From the NCBI GenBank assembly GCA_034336665.1, contig CM067564.1, positions 42,236,975-42,300,974 of the forward strand: a stretch of 64,000 bases of DNA, written 5' to 3'. This DNA is from Luscinia megarhynchos (Eukaryota > Chordata > Aves > Passeriformes > Turdidae). Shown in pieces: positions 45,751 through 57,109 of the stretch. How positions within the stretch are numbered: position 1 is the stretch's first letter; the number at the start of each line of letters is the position of its first letter. The notes beneath the pieces are model-generated. The model was given only the letters and a program-made list of their open reading frames with translations, was not told the origin of the DNA and searched no databases. The position numbers and the translations under genes were made by a program.

Positions 45751-46095
45751 AAAACCCTTGGAAAAGTTTTTCTCGGATCCAGAGCCCCAAACTCGACATT
45801 TGGGATGTTCCTGGAAGTCCCCAGGAGCCCTTGGAAAATCTTCCCCGAGCTCGGATCTGAAGCCCCAAACTCAACATTTGGGATTCTTCTCAGGAGCCAC
45901 TGGGACCCCTTGGAAAGGCTTCCCTGATCTTGGATCCAGAGGCCCAAACTCGATATTTGGGATTCTCCAGGGGAATCACCAGGATCCCTTGGAAAACCTT
46001 CCCTGAGCTTGGATCTGAAGCTCCAAGCTGGGATTTTCGGGATGTTCTTGGGAGTCCCCAGGTCCCTTTGGAAAAGCTCCCCCTGGCCCGACTCT
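45751..46095. repeat. About four copies of an 80-base unit (CCCCAAACTCGACATTTGGGA)
   Basis: Copies start near 45,784, 45,862, 45,942 and 46,014. Each carries GGATCCAGAGCCCCAAACTC, CATTTGGGATGTTC, CCAGGAGCCCTTGGAAAA and TTCCCTGAGCTTGGATC. It is imperfect, but the order of words is constant. Confidence 0.88.
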
Positions 46096-46870
46096 GGATC
46101 CCCAAAACCTGGGAACTCTCCTGGAAGCTGCCTTGGAGATTTACCACTGCCACGGAAAACTCTTGGAAAAGCTGGAAATGTGTGGCTGGGATTTAACTGG
46201 GAAAACCCTTTGGATGGGCAAAGTTCCCCCAGTCCTGGACTTGGAGCCTCCTTCCAAATTCCAGAGGAAAACACAAAACACAAAAATGACCTGGACAGAT
46301 CCCGGGCCCTCCACATCCCCAAATTCCTGGGAATTAAACCGCAATTGGATCGTTCCAGTCGGCTGGAAAACACAAAGCAGCTGGGGTGGGGTTTTTGGGA
46401 TATTTGGGATGCTCTGTGAGTTCCAGAGGTTGGGAAGATGGATCCAGTTGGGATTATAGATAGTGGGAGCCTGGCAGGGCTGGGTGGGGCAGGGACAGGG
46501 GGACACGGGACGGGAACGTGGCGGGAATTCTGCAGGAATGTTGCCTGGAGCGCTGAATCCGGAGCTGGAGCTGGCTCCGGGCGTGGAACGCGGCTCCCGA
46601 AATCCTGGGAATCCTGGCCGTGTCCCCAATGACACACACACACCTGTCACGGTCACCGTCAGCTTTATTGGGGACACGGGTGTCACACACGGAACTCGCG
46701 CGGCTCCCGGCACATCCCGATCCTCTCCCGCGGCTCAGCGGGGTTCTCCAGGATCCCAGGTTTTGTTTTTTTTTTTCCAGGATCCCGTCACCACTCCCAG
46801 GAATCCCGGACAGGAATTCCAGCCGGGGCAAGGTGGGATCTGCTCCCAGGGAACAAGAGGGAATCACCTC
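46096..46870. other. Unique SHANK3 intron DNA with a minus-strand AATAAA
   Basis: Unique DNA including an ACACACAC run (46,632-46,642) next to the poly(A)-like signal at 46664-46669. No coding segment is recognised. Confidence 0.45.
46664..46669 (-). terminator. Candidate intronic poly(A) signal in SHANK3
   Basis: The minus strand reads GTGTCCCCAATAAAGCTGACG followed by GTGACCGTGACAGGTGTGTG, an AATAAA with a G/T-rich downstream element, which is the arrangement of a real 3' end. It lies inside the SHANK3 intron in the direction of SHANK3 transcription. Use of this signal is not shown by the sequence. Confidence 0.4.
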
Positions 46871-47085
46871 GAGGTGAAGCAGGATTTTGGGAAAATTCCT
46901 TCCCGGAAAGTTGATGAAGCGCTGGAATGGGATGCCCAGGGAAGGGGTGGAATCCCCGTTCCCGGTGGGATTAAAAGCCGTGTGGATGTGGCACTTGGGG
47001 GGACACGGGGCCGTGCTGGGAATGGTTGGACTCAGAGGGACCAGAGGGATTCTCCAACCTCAACAATTCCAGGGTTTTGGGTTAA
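46870..47085 (+). mobile_element. CR1 LINE 3' end
   Basis: The clearest CR1 copy: GCGCTGGAATGGGATGCCCA, ATTAAAAGCCGTGTGGATGT, GGCACTTGGGGGGACACGGG, GCTGGGAATGGTTGGACTCA, then TTCTCCAACCTCAACAATTC. These words follow the avian CR1 3' end in order and strand. Only the last 200 bases are present, as is usual for 5'-truncated copies. Confidence 0.9.
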
Positions 47086-47564
47086 ACACGAGGAAGCCGC
47101 TCTTGGGCCACCGCGGATGAAGGGAATTGTCCCCTTGCTCCGCTGCCAGTGTCACCGTCCCGGGTGTCCCTGGTCCCGGGGCTGTCACCGCCAGTGGCCT
47201 GAGCTGTGACCTGACGTTCCCAGTGTCAGAATTCCTCGGGCTCTTTCCCAGGCCCTCGGCTCAAAGGTCTTTCCGTGGACGCCCGGCTTGGGAGGAGACA
47301 GAGCCGGAGTTAGAGCGAGGGGAAACGTCACGGATCCGTGACCGTGGGCTGGGGATTCCCAGGGAGCATTCCCACAGGGATCCGTCAGGGAAGGGCGCCG
47401 GGGGCTGTCCTGGAGCAGGGAATTCCCTGAGCTTGCGTGGAATTGCTGGGAATTCAGCAGGAATGTGGGGAGGGAGGAATTCCAGCAGCGATTCCCGAAT
47501 GGCAGCTGCTCCGCCAATCCCAAGGATCCAGAGCCAGGTGTGGGAATACCAGAGTCCCCATCCC
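47086..47564. other. Unique SHANK3 intron DNA
   Basis: About 480 bases of GC-rich unique sequence; no gene, element or RNA recognised. Confidence 0.45.
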
Positions 47565-48175
47565 TGTGGGGACTCCAGGACACCTCAGTGTCCCCATTCC
47601 CAGATTCCAGGACACCTCATTGTCCCCTTTGGGAATTCCAGGCCACCTCAGTGTCCCCATTCCTGGATTCCAGGACACCTCATTGTCCCCTTTGGGGTCT
47701 CCAGGCCACCCCATTGTCCCCTTTGGAGACTCCAGGACACCTCAGTGTCCCCATTCCCAGATTCCTGGACACCTCATTGTCCCCTTTGGGAATTCCAGGC
47801 CACCTCAGTGTCCCTGTTCCTTGTGGGATTCCAAGACCCTCCAGTGTCCTTTTGGGAACTCCAGGTCACCTCATTGTCCCCTTTGGGAATTCCAGGCCAC
47901 CTCAGTGTCCCTGTTCCTTGTGGGATTCCAAGACCCTCCAGTGTCCTTTTGGGAACTCCAGGTCACCTCAGTGTTCCCATCCCTGCAAATTTCCAGGCTC
48001 CCATCCCTGTGGATTTTCAGGACAACTCAGTGTCCTTTTGGGGACTCCAAGACACCTCAGTGTCCCCATTTGGGAACTCCAGGTCACCTCAGTGTCCCCA
48101 GCTCTGCAGAATTCCAGGCCACCTCCCTGTCCCCATCCCTGTGGGGTTCCAGGCCACCTCTGGCTCCCGGCAGCT
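47565..48175. repeat. CTCCAGGACACCTCAGTGTCCCC minisatellite
   Basis: Units of about 30 bases (GACACCTCAGTGTCCCCATT, TTTGGGAATTCCAGGCCACC). Two adjacent copies of a longer block (TGTTCCTTGTGGGATTCCAA) occur near 47,813 and 47,909. Frames open in all three phases are artefacts. Confidence 0.93.
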
Positions 48176-49495
48176 CTGAGGGACATCCAGGTGACACCTC
48201 ATTTGTCTGGACAATTCCAGAGCCTGGAAAACGCATCCCAAACTGGGTCACCCCCTCTTACCTAACCCTGCTCCCATTATTCCCTGAATTCACAGCAATT
48301 CCATAAAAAAAAACCACTAGGATAACTCGGACACTGTGGGAGAGCGGCCGCCATCATTAAAAATTCTGTTCGCCACCAAACTTCCCGGGAAACTTTTTTA
48401 GCCTTTGACATCCCAAAACTCCGGAGATGAAAGGTAATGTGACTTTCTCAAAAGGAAAAAAAATCGGGAATGTGGGACTCTGCGGGATGGCTGGAAGGGC
48501 TGGATTTCGGCGGGGGGGGGAGTGAAGATGGGATGTGCGGGAAAACAGGAGGCTCCGGGGGCCAGATGAGGGGGGCACGGATCCCCGGGAATTGCAGGAA
48601 TCATAGGGAAGGCAGGAAAAGAGGAGGGAGAAGGAGTGATCCCCGAAAATCGGTGAAATTGCTCCGGGGGGAAACCGGGAGATTGGATGGACACGGATGG
48701 AAGGGATGGGGACGTGGAAAGGGACGTTCTGATGTCACCAGGGACCGGAGGATTCCCAGCAGGGAGCCCCAAACCAGGGTGGGATCCTGGCGTGGATTGT
48801 AAGGGCCCGGAATTCCCGAATTTCTGGTGCCGCTGGAGACGGGCACAGCCCCGATTCCAGAGGATCCCCGAACGCCCTCGGCTCGGGATGAGGGAGGGGA
48901 CATCGGGTGACACCCTGGGGCAGGGACACAGCCCCGGATCCGCTCCCAGTACTCCCAGTTTGGATCTGCTGGGATAGGCTGGAGTGATGCTCCAGGACAC
49001 TTTGTCCCCAAGGCCACCAGCTGACATGTCCCCTCCTGTGCCAGCGCCACGTGCAGGGAACAGCCGTGGCCGGGATGGTTTGGTTGGAAAACCTTTTCCC
49101 ATGGGGATGGCTGCCCCTGATCCAGAGCTCCTGGCACCCGCAGGTGACAACAGGTGACACCAGCTCACGGTGGCCCTGGGGGGCCACACCTGGAAGAGCA
49201 GGACAAGAATCGGAATTTGGGATCCCTTCCTGCTGGGATTTAATATTCCCAAGGTTTTTTAGGATCTGGGCTCTGATTTGGAAGGTTTGGGCTCGTTTTA
49301 GGGCTGGGTGGGTGAGGCAGAACCAGGGTGGGGTTGGTGCCACCATGTCCTGTCCAGGGGGTGCCACTGGCCACCTTTGTCACCTCCTGAGTGGGACAGC
49401 ACCTGGAGATCCTCAGGAATGGAAAAGCCCTGGAAAAACCCATCCTTGGCGCTTGGCCAGGAGTGAACACGGAGGGGAAACCCGGGACTCGACAT
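48176..49495. other. Unique SHANK3 intron DNA
   Basis: About 1.3 kb without tandem structure, GC-rich. I looked for exons and mobile elements on both strands and found none that I could name. Confidence 0.45.
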
Positions 49496-51645
49496 TGCCA
49501 CCACAGCATTGTCATCATCACCACGGCATTGTCATCGTCACCACGGCATTGTCATCGTCACCACGGCATTGTCATTGTCACCACGGCATTGTCATTGTCA
49601 CCACGGCATTGTCATTGTCTCCACAGCATTGGCATCATCACCACGGCATTGTCATCGTCACCACAGCATTGTCATCATCACCACGGCATTGTCATCATCA
49701 CCACAGCATTGTCATTGTCACCACAGCATTGACATCATCACCACGGCATTGTCATCATCACCATGGCATTGTCATTGTCACCACGGCATTGACATCATCA
49801 CCACGGCATTGTCATTGTCACCACAGCATTGTCATTGTCACCACGGCATTGACATCATCACCACGGCATTGTCATCGTCACCACGGCATCGGCATCGTCA
49901 CCACAGCCTTGTCACCAGAGCATCGTCATTGTCACCATGGCATCATCATCACCACGGCATTGTCATTGTCACCACAGCATTGGCATTGTCACCATGGCAC
50001 TGTCATCATCACCACAGCATTGTCATCGTCACCACGGCATTGACATCATCACCACGGCATTGTCATTGTCACCACAGCATTGTCATTGTCACCACGGCAT
50101 TGACATCATCACCATGGCATTGTCATCGTCACCACGGCATCGGCATCGTCACCACAGCCTTGTCACCAGAGCATCGTCATTGTCACCATGGCATCATCAT
50201 CACCACGGCATTGTCATTGTCACCACAGCATTGGCATTGTCACCATGGCATTGTCATCGTCACCACGGCATTGTCATTGTCACCACGGCATCGGCATTGT
50301 CATCACAGCATTGTCACCAGAGCACTGTCATTGTCACCATGGTATCGTCATCATCACCAAGGCATTGTCACCAAGGCATTGCCATTGTCGCCACAGCATT
50401 GGCATCATCACCATGTCATTGTCATCGTCACCACGGCATTGTCGTCATCACCATGGCATTGGCATTGTCACCACAGCCTTGTCACCAGAGCGTCGTCATT
50501 GTCACCATGGTATCGTCATCATCACCGCAGCATTGGCATCACCACCATGTCATTGTCATTGCCATTGTCACCACAGGATTGTCATCATCACCACGGCATC
50601 AGAGTTTTCATCACAGTATTGTCATTGTCGTCACAACTGCATCACTGTCATCACTGCATTGTCACCACAGCATTGCCACTGTCACCACATCACCGTTGTC
50701 ACCACAGCATTGTCATTGTCACCACAGCATTGCGATCACAGCATCGATGTTGTAACCACAGCATTGTCATTGTCACCATGGCACTGTCATTGTCACCACA
50801 GCCTTGTCACTGTCACCACAGCATCGTCATTGTCACCTCAGCATCACCACTGTCACCTCAGCATCCCCATTGTCACCACAGCATTGTCATTGTCACCATG
50901 GCATCCCCATTGTCACCACAGCATTGTCATTGCCACCACATCATCACTGCCATCACAGCATTGTCACCACAGCATTCCCCTCCCCATTGTTACCACTGCA
51001 TTGTCACCTCAGCACTGCCAGTGTCACTACAGCATTGCCACTGTCACCACATTGTCACTGTCAGCACAGCATCCCTGTTGTCACCACCGCATTGTCATTG
51101 CCACTACATCGTCATTGTCACCACGGCATTGTCACTGTCACCACAGCATCCCCGTTGTCACCACAGCATTGTCACTGTCACTTCAGCACTGTCACCACGG
51201 CATTGTCACTGTCACCACAGCATCCCCGTTGTCACCACAGCATTGCCACTGTCACTTCAGCACTGTCATCACGGCATTGCCATTGTCACCTCAGCATCCC
51301 CACGGTCACCACAGCATTGCCACCACAGCATTGCCATTGTCACCACAGCATTGCCATTGTCACTACATCATCATTGTCACTACACCATCATTGTCACTAC
51401 ATTGTGATTGTCACCACAGCGTCTCCACTGTCACCGCAGCATCATCACTGTCACTTCAGCACTGTCACCACAGCATTGTCATTGTCACCTCAGCACGGTC
51501 ACTGTCAGCACAGCATGACCATTGCCACCACAGCGTTGTCATCGTCACCTCAGCATGGCCATTGTCAGCACAGCACTGTCATCGTCACCACAGCATTGCC
51601 ATTGCCACCACAGCACGACCAGCGTCACCACAGCCCTGTCACACA
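49496..51645. repeat. 20-base CACCACGGCATTGTCATTGT minisatellite, about 2.1 kb
   Basis: About 105 units with a strict 20-base period for the first kilobase (variants GTCATCGTCACCACGGCATT, GTCATTGTCACCACAGCATT, GACATCATCACCACGGCATT), then looser 15-21 base units. Because 20 is not a multiple of three, three units give 60 bases and 20 codons in every phase; this yields His-rich open frames of more than 600 codons. These are not genes. The array ends about 180 bases from the donor of the SHANK3 giant exon. Confidence 0.96.
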
Positions 51646-51825
51646 GGCAGGGGAGGACACGGAGCCACGGCAAAGGCGGAACGGGGGAAGCGCAGCCACA
51701 ACCACGATGCTCAGCCCGCACCTCCCACACACATCCCAACCCCTCCACCGAGCTCCTCCAGCTCCGAAATGTCCCTCAAAGCCACACCCGCCCTGTCCCC
51801 AACCCCGGCCACGCCCGGCTCTTAC
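51646..51825 (-). other. SHANK3: SHANK3 intron next to the giant-exon donor
   Basis: Unique DNA starting with the donor CACG/GTAAGAGCC (GT at 51825-51824). Confidence 0.8.
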
Positions 51826-54152
51826 CGTGCGGCCACCACCGGCGACTTCTTGCCGGGATCCAGGGCGGAGCCGGCCGGTTCCTCGCCCAAGGAGCGCGTG
51901 TCCTTGTTGAGCTGCTGGAGGCGGGAGCTCAGCTCGCTGATCACAGTTGGTTTGTCCTCTTCGGCCCCGTGGCCGGGCCTGCTCTCCATGGGGTCGCCCC
52001 ATAGCTTGGACCTTCTCTGAAAGAGGTAGCGTGGCCGGGCCGCGCTGGTGGCCGCCAGCGTGGCCGCGTGGTGCTGGGAGATGAGCTCGCTGTCCGAAGA
52101 CTGCTTCAAAAGTGGGTCCCTGAAAGTAACCGGCCCCTTGCTGAGCTGGGACTTGAGTTTGGGCTTTGGAGGCACTGGTGGCTTCTCGAGTAGAAAAGTT
52201 TGGCCGTCGGCGAAGGACGTGTAGGTGTCGGTGGGCTCGCCGCTCTCCGAGGACAGCGTGGACATGCTGGAGACCGTGGAGATGGTGCTCGTGGTCTCCA
52301 GGTGGTGGTCGCTGGAGCTCCTGGTGTCCACCTCTTCCACTCCCGAGTCCGCCGCCGACTCCGGGGCCGCGGGGGCGTCCGAGGGCTTCCCTGAGGGTGT
52401 CGCGCCGGGGGGAGAAGGTGCTACTGCTGCCGCTGGCAGGGACGGCGCGCCGGGCGCGGCCAGGTGGCTCACGGGGGTGCCGGGGGTGGTCACCAGCACC
52501 CCGTTGGCGAATTCATCCGGGGGTGGCACCAGCCCGATCTTGGCCAGCTCCTCGCGGGTCTCCTCGTCGCTGGAGGACAGCTGGGCCGGCGGGAGGGTCA
52601 CCGTGTAGGGCTCCACCTCCTCCTCCGAGCTGCCCTGGCCCAGCGCCTTCTCCGAGGCCGGGCTGGCCGGCGGCTTCCCCACGGGGCTGGGCTGGGGCTC
52701 GGCTTTGGGGGACTCGACCGGCTCCGCGCAGACCTTGGGCACGGCCGGGCTCTCCTCTTTGATCTCCAGGCCGATCTCGTCTTGACCGTTACTGGTGGCG
52801 TGGACCATGATGAGGCCGGCGGTCTTCTGCTGCGACGTGTCCACGATGCTGATGATCATGGACTTCTTGTCCTCGGGTTTCTTCTCCTCCTTGCCCGGCG
52901 TCTCCGCTCGCACCTCGGGCTCCTTCCGCAGGGTGGTTGGAGTCCCCCAGGGGCTCTTGGTGGGGGTCAGAGCGCCGGCGTCGGCCGCCATCACCGCCTT
53001 CCCTCCGGGGGAGTAGGCGGGGGACACCAAGCTCTCCAAGTCCCCCCTGTCCGGTTCTTTGGTTTGGATGTCCACAAACAGGGGCGCGGCTCTGTCCGAG
53101 TCGGGGCTGTGGATCGGGGTGGGCGACCGGGATGGGACTTGAGTGGACAGCGCCCGTTCCCTTGCGGCCAGCGCCAGCGCCAGGGGCGAGTTGGGATCCA
53201 GGGGCTTTCCCGTCAGGGGGTGGATGAAGGTCGAGGAGGAGCTGCTGATTAATGGCTTTAAAGCTGACACGGGGGACGGCAGGAGGACATCCCGGCTGCC
53301 CAGGAGCCGCTCGTCGATGGAGCGCGACTGCTGCAGCGACGGCATCTCGCTGCCGCCCGGCGCCGGCCCCTCGATGGCTCCCACCGACAGGAACACCGTG
53401 GATTTCCTCCGCTCGTCCAGCCGCCGGTCCCGGTCCTTCATGACGCCGGCGGCGATGGCGGTGGCGAAGGGAAGGCCGGCGGCTTCCACCTGAGCGATGC
53501 CGGGGTGGTGCTGGTATTCCAGGCGGTGGCTCCGGCGCGTGGGCGACGGCTCCCGGGAGGAGTAGCCACCGGTGATGGCCAAGGCCGCCCGTTCCTGGGC
53601 ATCCTCCACCTGGAGCTGCTTGACCAGGGGACTCTTCTTCCTCTGCGGCTTGGTGGGGGCGAACAGGCTGACGTTGAACTGGCCCATGTTGGCGTAGGGG
53701 TTGTCGATGACCCGGCCCTTCCTCTTGAGCTTCTCCGGTGGCGTCGCCGCCGGGCCGGGCCGGGGGATCTCGGTGGGTTCCACGGGGAGGTGGGAGGAAT
53801 CCTGGAGGATTATCATGGAGCGGGCCCTCTTCTGCCTCTCGGGGTAGGGCATGGAGCCCCGCGCCTGGTCGTACATCTCGGCCGCGCTCAGCACCTGCGG
53901 CAGCCCGTGGAGCTTGGCTTCCAAGCCCGGCTTGAAGCTGGAGCGGATGGTGTCGTAAGCCCGGCCCGGCGGCGGCGGAGGTGAGAAGGATGGAGGGGGG
54001 CCGGTGTCGAAGTAATAGGGGGAGGGGGGGCGGGGGAGGGGCGGTCTGAGGGGGAGGGGGGATCCCGTGGCCTTCCCGGACCGTGTCCGTCATGGAGGTG
54101 CTCCGCGGGAACTTCCCGTCCAGCAAGGACGCGGCCAGTTTCTCGTCTTCCC
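51826..54152 (-). CDS. SHANK3: SHANK3 giant proline-rich exon (one frameshift)
   Basis: The acceptor CCTTTCCAG lies at 54153-54154 and the donor at 51825. In order: EDEKLAASLLDGKFPRSTSM; DTVREGHGIPPPPQTAPPPP; YYFDTGPPPSFSPPPPPGRA; PYPERQKRARSMIILQDSS; KPQRKKSPLVKQLQVEDAQE; RKSTVFLSVGAIEGPAP; SRSIDERLLGSRD; STFIHPLTGKPLDPNSPLAL; SRSPTPIHSPDSDRA; LSSSDEETREELAKIGL; the Homer motif PPPDEF (52509-52526); the cortactin motif PPVPPKPKLKS (about 52150-52183); TFRDPLLKQSSDSELI; RRSKLWGDP; and KPTVISELSSRLQQLNKDTR. The only frame break is in the proline tract at 54024-54030 (seven Gs on the plus strand). The length of 2327 is exactly one more than 2 + 774 codons + 2, the length that joins in phase to its neighbours, so one extra base in that run explains it. 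The exon upstream would end in phase G/. Confidence 0.98.
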
Positions 54153-54154
54153 CT

Positions 54155-55575
54155 GGAAAGGAACGGAAACAACGGGGTCAGGGATGAGTTCCCGGTCTTC
54201 CCAAGGAAAACAGTGGAATCAGGGGTGAGTTCCTCGTCTTCCCAAGGAAAACAGGGAAAACAATGGAATTAGGGATGAGTTCCTTGTCTTCCCAAGGAAA
54301 ACAGGGAAAAGAATGGAATCAGGGATGAGTTCCTTGTCTTCCCAAGGAAAAAAGGGAAAACAATGGAATCAGGGATGAGTTCCTTGTCTTCCCAAGGAAA
54401 ACAATGGAATCAGAGATGAGTTCCTTGTCTTCCCAAAGAAAACAGGGAAAAGAATGGAATCAGTGGTGAGTTCCTTGTCTTCCCAAGGAAAACAGGGAAA
54501 ACAGGTGAGTCAGGAACAAGTTCCTTGTCTTCCCAAAGAAAACAATGGAATCAGGGATGAGTTCCCTGTCTTCCCAAGGAAAGCAAGGAGAGAAGTGGAA
54601 TCAGGAATGAGTTCCTTGCCTTCCCAAGGGGAACAATGGAATCAGTGGTGAGTTCCTTGTCTTCCCAAGGAAAACAAGGACAGAGGTGGAGCCAAGGAGA
54701 AGTTTCACATCTCTACGCAGAAAACAAGGCAAACAATGGAGTCAGAGATGAGTTCCTCATCTCCACATGGAAAACAAGTTAAAAAATGGAGTCAGGGATG
54801 AGTTTGTTGTTTCTTCATGGAAAACAAGGAAAACAAGGGAGTCAGGGATGAGTTCCTTGTCTCTAGCTGGAAAGCAATTGAAACAACGGAACCAGGGATG
54901 GGTCTCTTGTCTTCCCAAGGAACACAAGGAGAGAAGTGGAACCAAGGAGAAGTTTCACATCTCCACACGGAAAGCAAGGGAAACAATGGAATCAGGGATG
55001 AGTTTCTTGTCTCCAGCTGGAAAACAAGGAGAGAAATGGAGTCAGGGATGAGTTCCTTGTCTTCCCAAAGAAAACAATGGAAACAATGGAATCAGGGATT
55101 AATTCCTTGTCTTCCTAAGGAAAACAATTGAATCAGGGATGAGATCCTTATCTCCACTAGGAAAAAATGAGACAAAGTGAGCCAAGGAGAAGTTTTACAT
55201 CTCCACATGGAAAACAAGGAAAAAAATGGAATCAGGGATGAGTTCCTTGTCTCCAGCTGGAAAACAAGGAGAGAAATGGAGTCAGGGGTGAGTTTGTTGT
55301 TTCCACATGGAAAACAAGGAAAAGAGCAAATCCAGGGATGAGTTTTTTTCTCTCTGCATGGAAAACAAAGGAAACAATGGAATCAGAGATGAGTTCCTTG
55401 TCTCCCCTTGGAAAACAAGAAGAGAAGTGGAGCCAAGGAGAAGTTTCACATCTCCACGTGGAAAACAAGGAAAACAGGGGAGTCAGGGATGAGTTTCTCG
55501 TCTTCCCAAGGAAAACAATGGAATCAGGGATGAGTTCCTTGTCTCCACCTTGAAAACAAGGAGAGCAGTGAAGAG
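54155..55575. repeat. Minisatellite abutting the SHANK3 giant-exon acceptor
   Basis: About 30 units of 40-51 bases: GGGATGAGTTCCTTGTCTTC, CCAAGGAAAACAGGGAAAAC, AATGGAATCA, with variants carrying TTTCACATCTCCACATGG. The first unit overlaps the exon edge: exon and acceptor read TTTCTCGTCTTCCCCTGGAA AGGAACGGAAACAACGGGGTCAGG, matching the repeat word for word. On the SHANK3 strand each unit carries TTCCTTGGGAAGACAAGGAA, a near copy of the acceptor and first codons with CCAGG changed to TTGG. Confidence 0.93.
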
Positions 55576-57109
55576 GACATTCCCAGAGAATTCCCAGAGT
55601 GAGACAAACGGGGAAGTGGCTGGGGTTGTTCCTCCCGCCCCACTTTGTTCCGGAGACTTTTCCTCTTTCCAAACCTCGCTGGAAAAGGCTTGGAACAACT
55701 TCCAGTGGAAGCTCTGAGACTGGAGGAGCCAGCCAGAATTCCCAGAGCAGCTGTGGCTGCCCCTGCATCCCTGGATGTGTCCGAGGAGCACCCTGGGATG
55801 TGTCCCATGGAAAGGCTGGGAACGGGGATGAGCTTTGAGGTGACCCCAATCCAAACCATCCCACGGAGAGCCTCCCCACAGCCACATTCCCATGGGATCA
55901 GCTCCCCCGGGAGTTGCTCCCACCCCTTCCCGAGCAGCTCCGGTGACGGAAGTGCCACCACCGCCAACGTGCCAGACATCCAAGTGCCACCGGCACGGGC
56001 GCGGCTCCCGTCACACTTCCCGCTTTCCCGAGGGGTGACATCTGTTCCCGAGTGCCAGACTGAGCCCGGCGGGGTCTAGCAGGAATTCCTGCTTTTTTCA
56101 CGGAATACTCGCAGACTCTGCGAGGATTTGGATGGAAAAGCAGGAAAAAAAAGCAGGGCTGGATTGGGATGATTTAAGGGCCTTCCCAAGCTGAGCCAGT
56201 CCATGATCCTAAAATCCATTCATGCCACAGTTCCCTCCCTCCATTCCCAGCTCCAGCCTCATTCCCAAGCCCGGATCCGCCGTGCTCACCCTTCCTTTGG
56301 GAAAATTCCTCCTTCTCAATCCCTGCTTCGCTCTTCCCAGGCTTTCAAACCGCTCCGGAGAGGATTTGGGGCTTTTTTTTTTTTTTTTTTTTTTTTGGCC
56401 TCTGGAGCTTTTCCTTTATGGAAAACGCTCTTCCAGTGGCACTGAAAGGCTCCGGCAGCTCCGCCCGGAATCCGTCAGCGATTCCACCCGAGGCAGAATC
56501 CAATGGGGACAAAAGGGAGGAATTTGGCACTGAAATTCCATCCCATGCTGTTGGTCGTGCTGGAAACTGGGCTATTTTTGGGAATTGGGGATGTGCAGTG
56601 GGAATAAAGAACCGGCAGCACGGAACAGGTTCAAAGGGAGCCTGGACAAAGCCATGGAAAATGTTCCTTTTCCAAGCTTTGTTTTGAAATCTCAGAGCTG
56701 AGGCCAGCAGGGGGAATTCGGCAGGATGATCCCATCCTTGCCCTTTTTTCCTTGGGAATCTGGGCTCCTGCTCTAGATGGAGCTGTGGAATGTTCTGGGA
56801 GCAGCAGGAAGATTCCAAAAAAAACCTCCCCAGTCCTGCCTTTCTGGAGATTTCTGGGAATGGCTGGGAGGTGACACGGGGATAATTTGGGAAGCTCTGA
56901 GCTCCATCCCTGGGCCTGGAATGTCCCAGGACACGGAATAGGAGAGCTTGCCCTGGGAATGTGGTATCTGGCTGAGCTAGGGCAGGAATTCCAGAGGGAA
57001 AGGGGGATCTTCCCTCTGGAATGTCCTGGGTGTGGCTGCCGGGACATTGGGACACCCAGACCTTGGATCCAGTCCTTGGATCCAGTTCTCCTCCATTTTT
57101 CCCTAAATG
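55576..57109. other. Mostly unique SHANK3 intron DNA with one CR1 fragment
   Basis: Non-tandem DNA with a CR1 fragment (55,735-55,865) and a 25-base poly(T) at about 56,371-56,396. No SHANK3 exon was found on the minus strand, although I looked for the segment that should precede the giant exon (RITPAEISSLFERQG-type). Confidence 0.5.
55735..55865 (+). mobile_element. CR1 LINE 3' fragment
   Basis: Motifs in order: CCCAGAGCAGCTGTGGCTGC, CCCTGCATCCCTGGATGTGT, GATGAGCTTTGAGGTGACCC, CAATCCAAACCATCCCACGG. This is a decayed CR1 3' terminus of the type also seen at 33,255 and 60,530. Confidence 0.75.

Noticed and set aside
49509..51407. 632-codon His/Cys/Ser-rich frame, plus sister frames in the other phases
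   Set aside because: Period-20 tandem repeat without stops in any phase; composition is purely that of the unit.
31653..54152. Assignment of the minus-strand gene to SHANK1 or SHANK2
   Set aside because: The SAM sequence and the ERQKRARSMII, STVFLSVGAIEG and PPPDEFANG blocks fit SHANK3 best from family knowledge; a phylogeny with all three paralogues would settle it.
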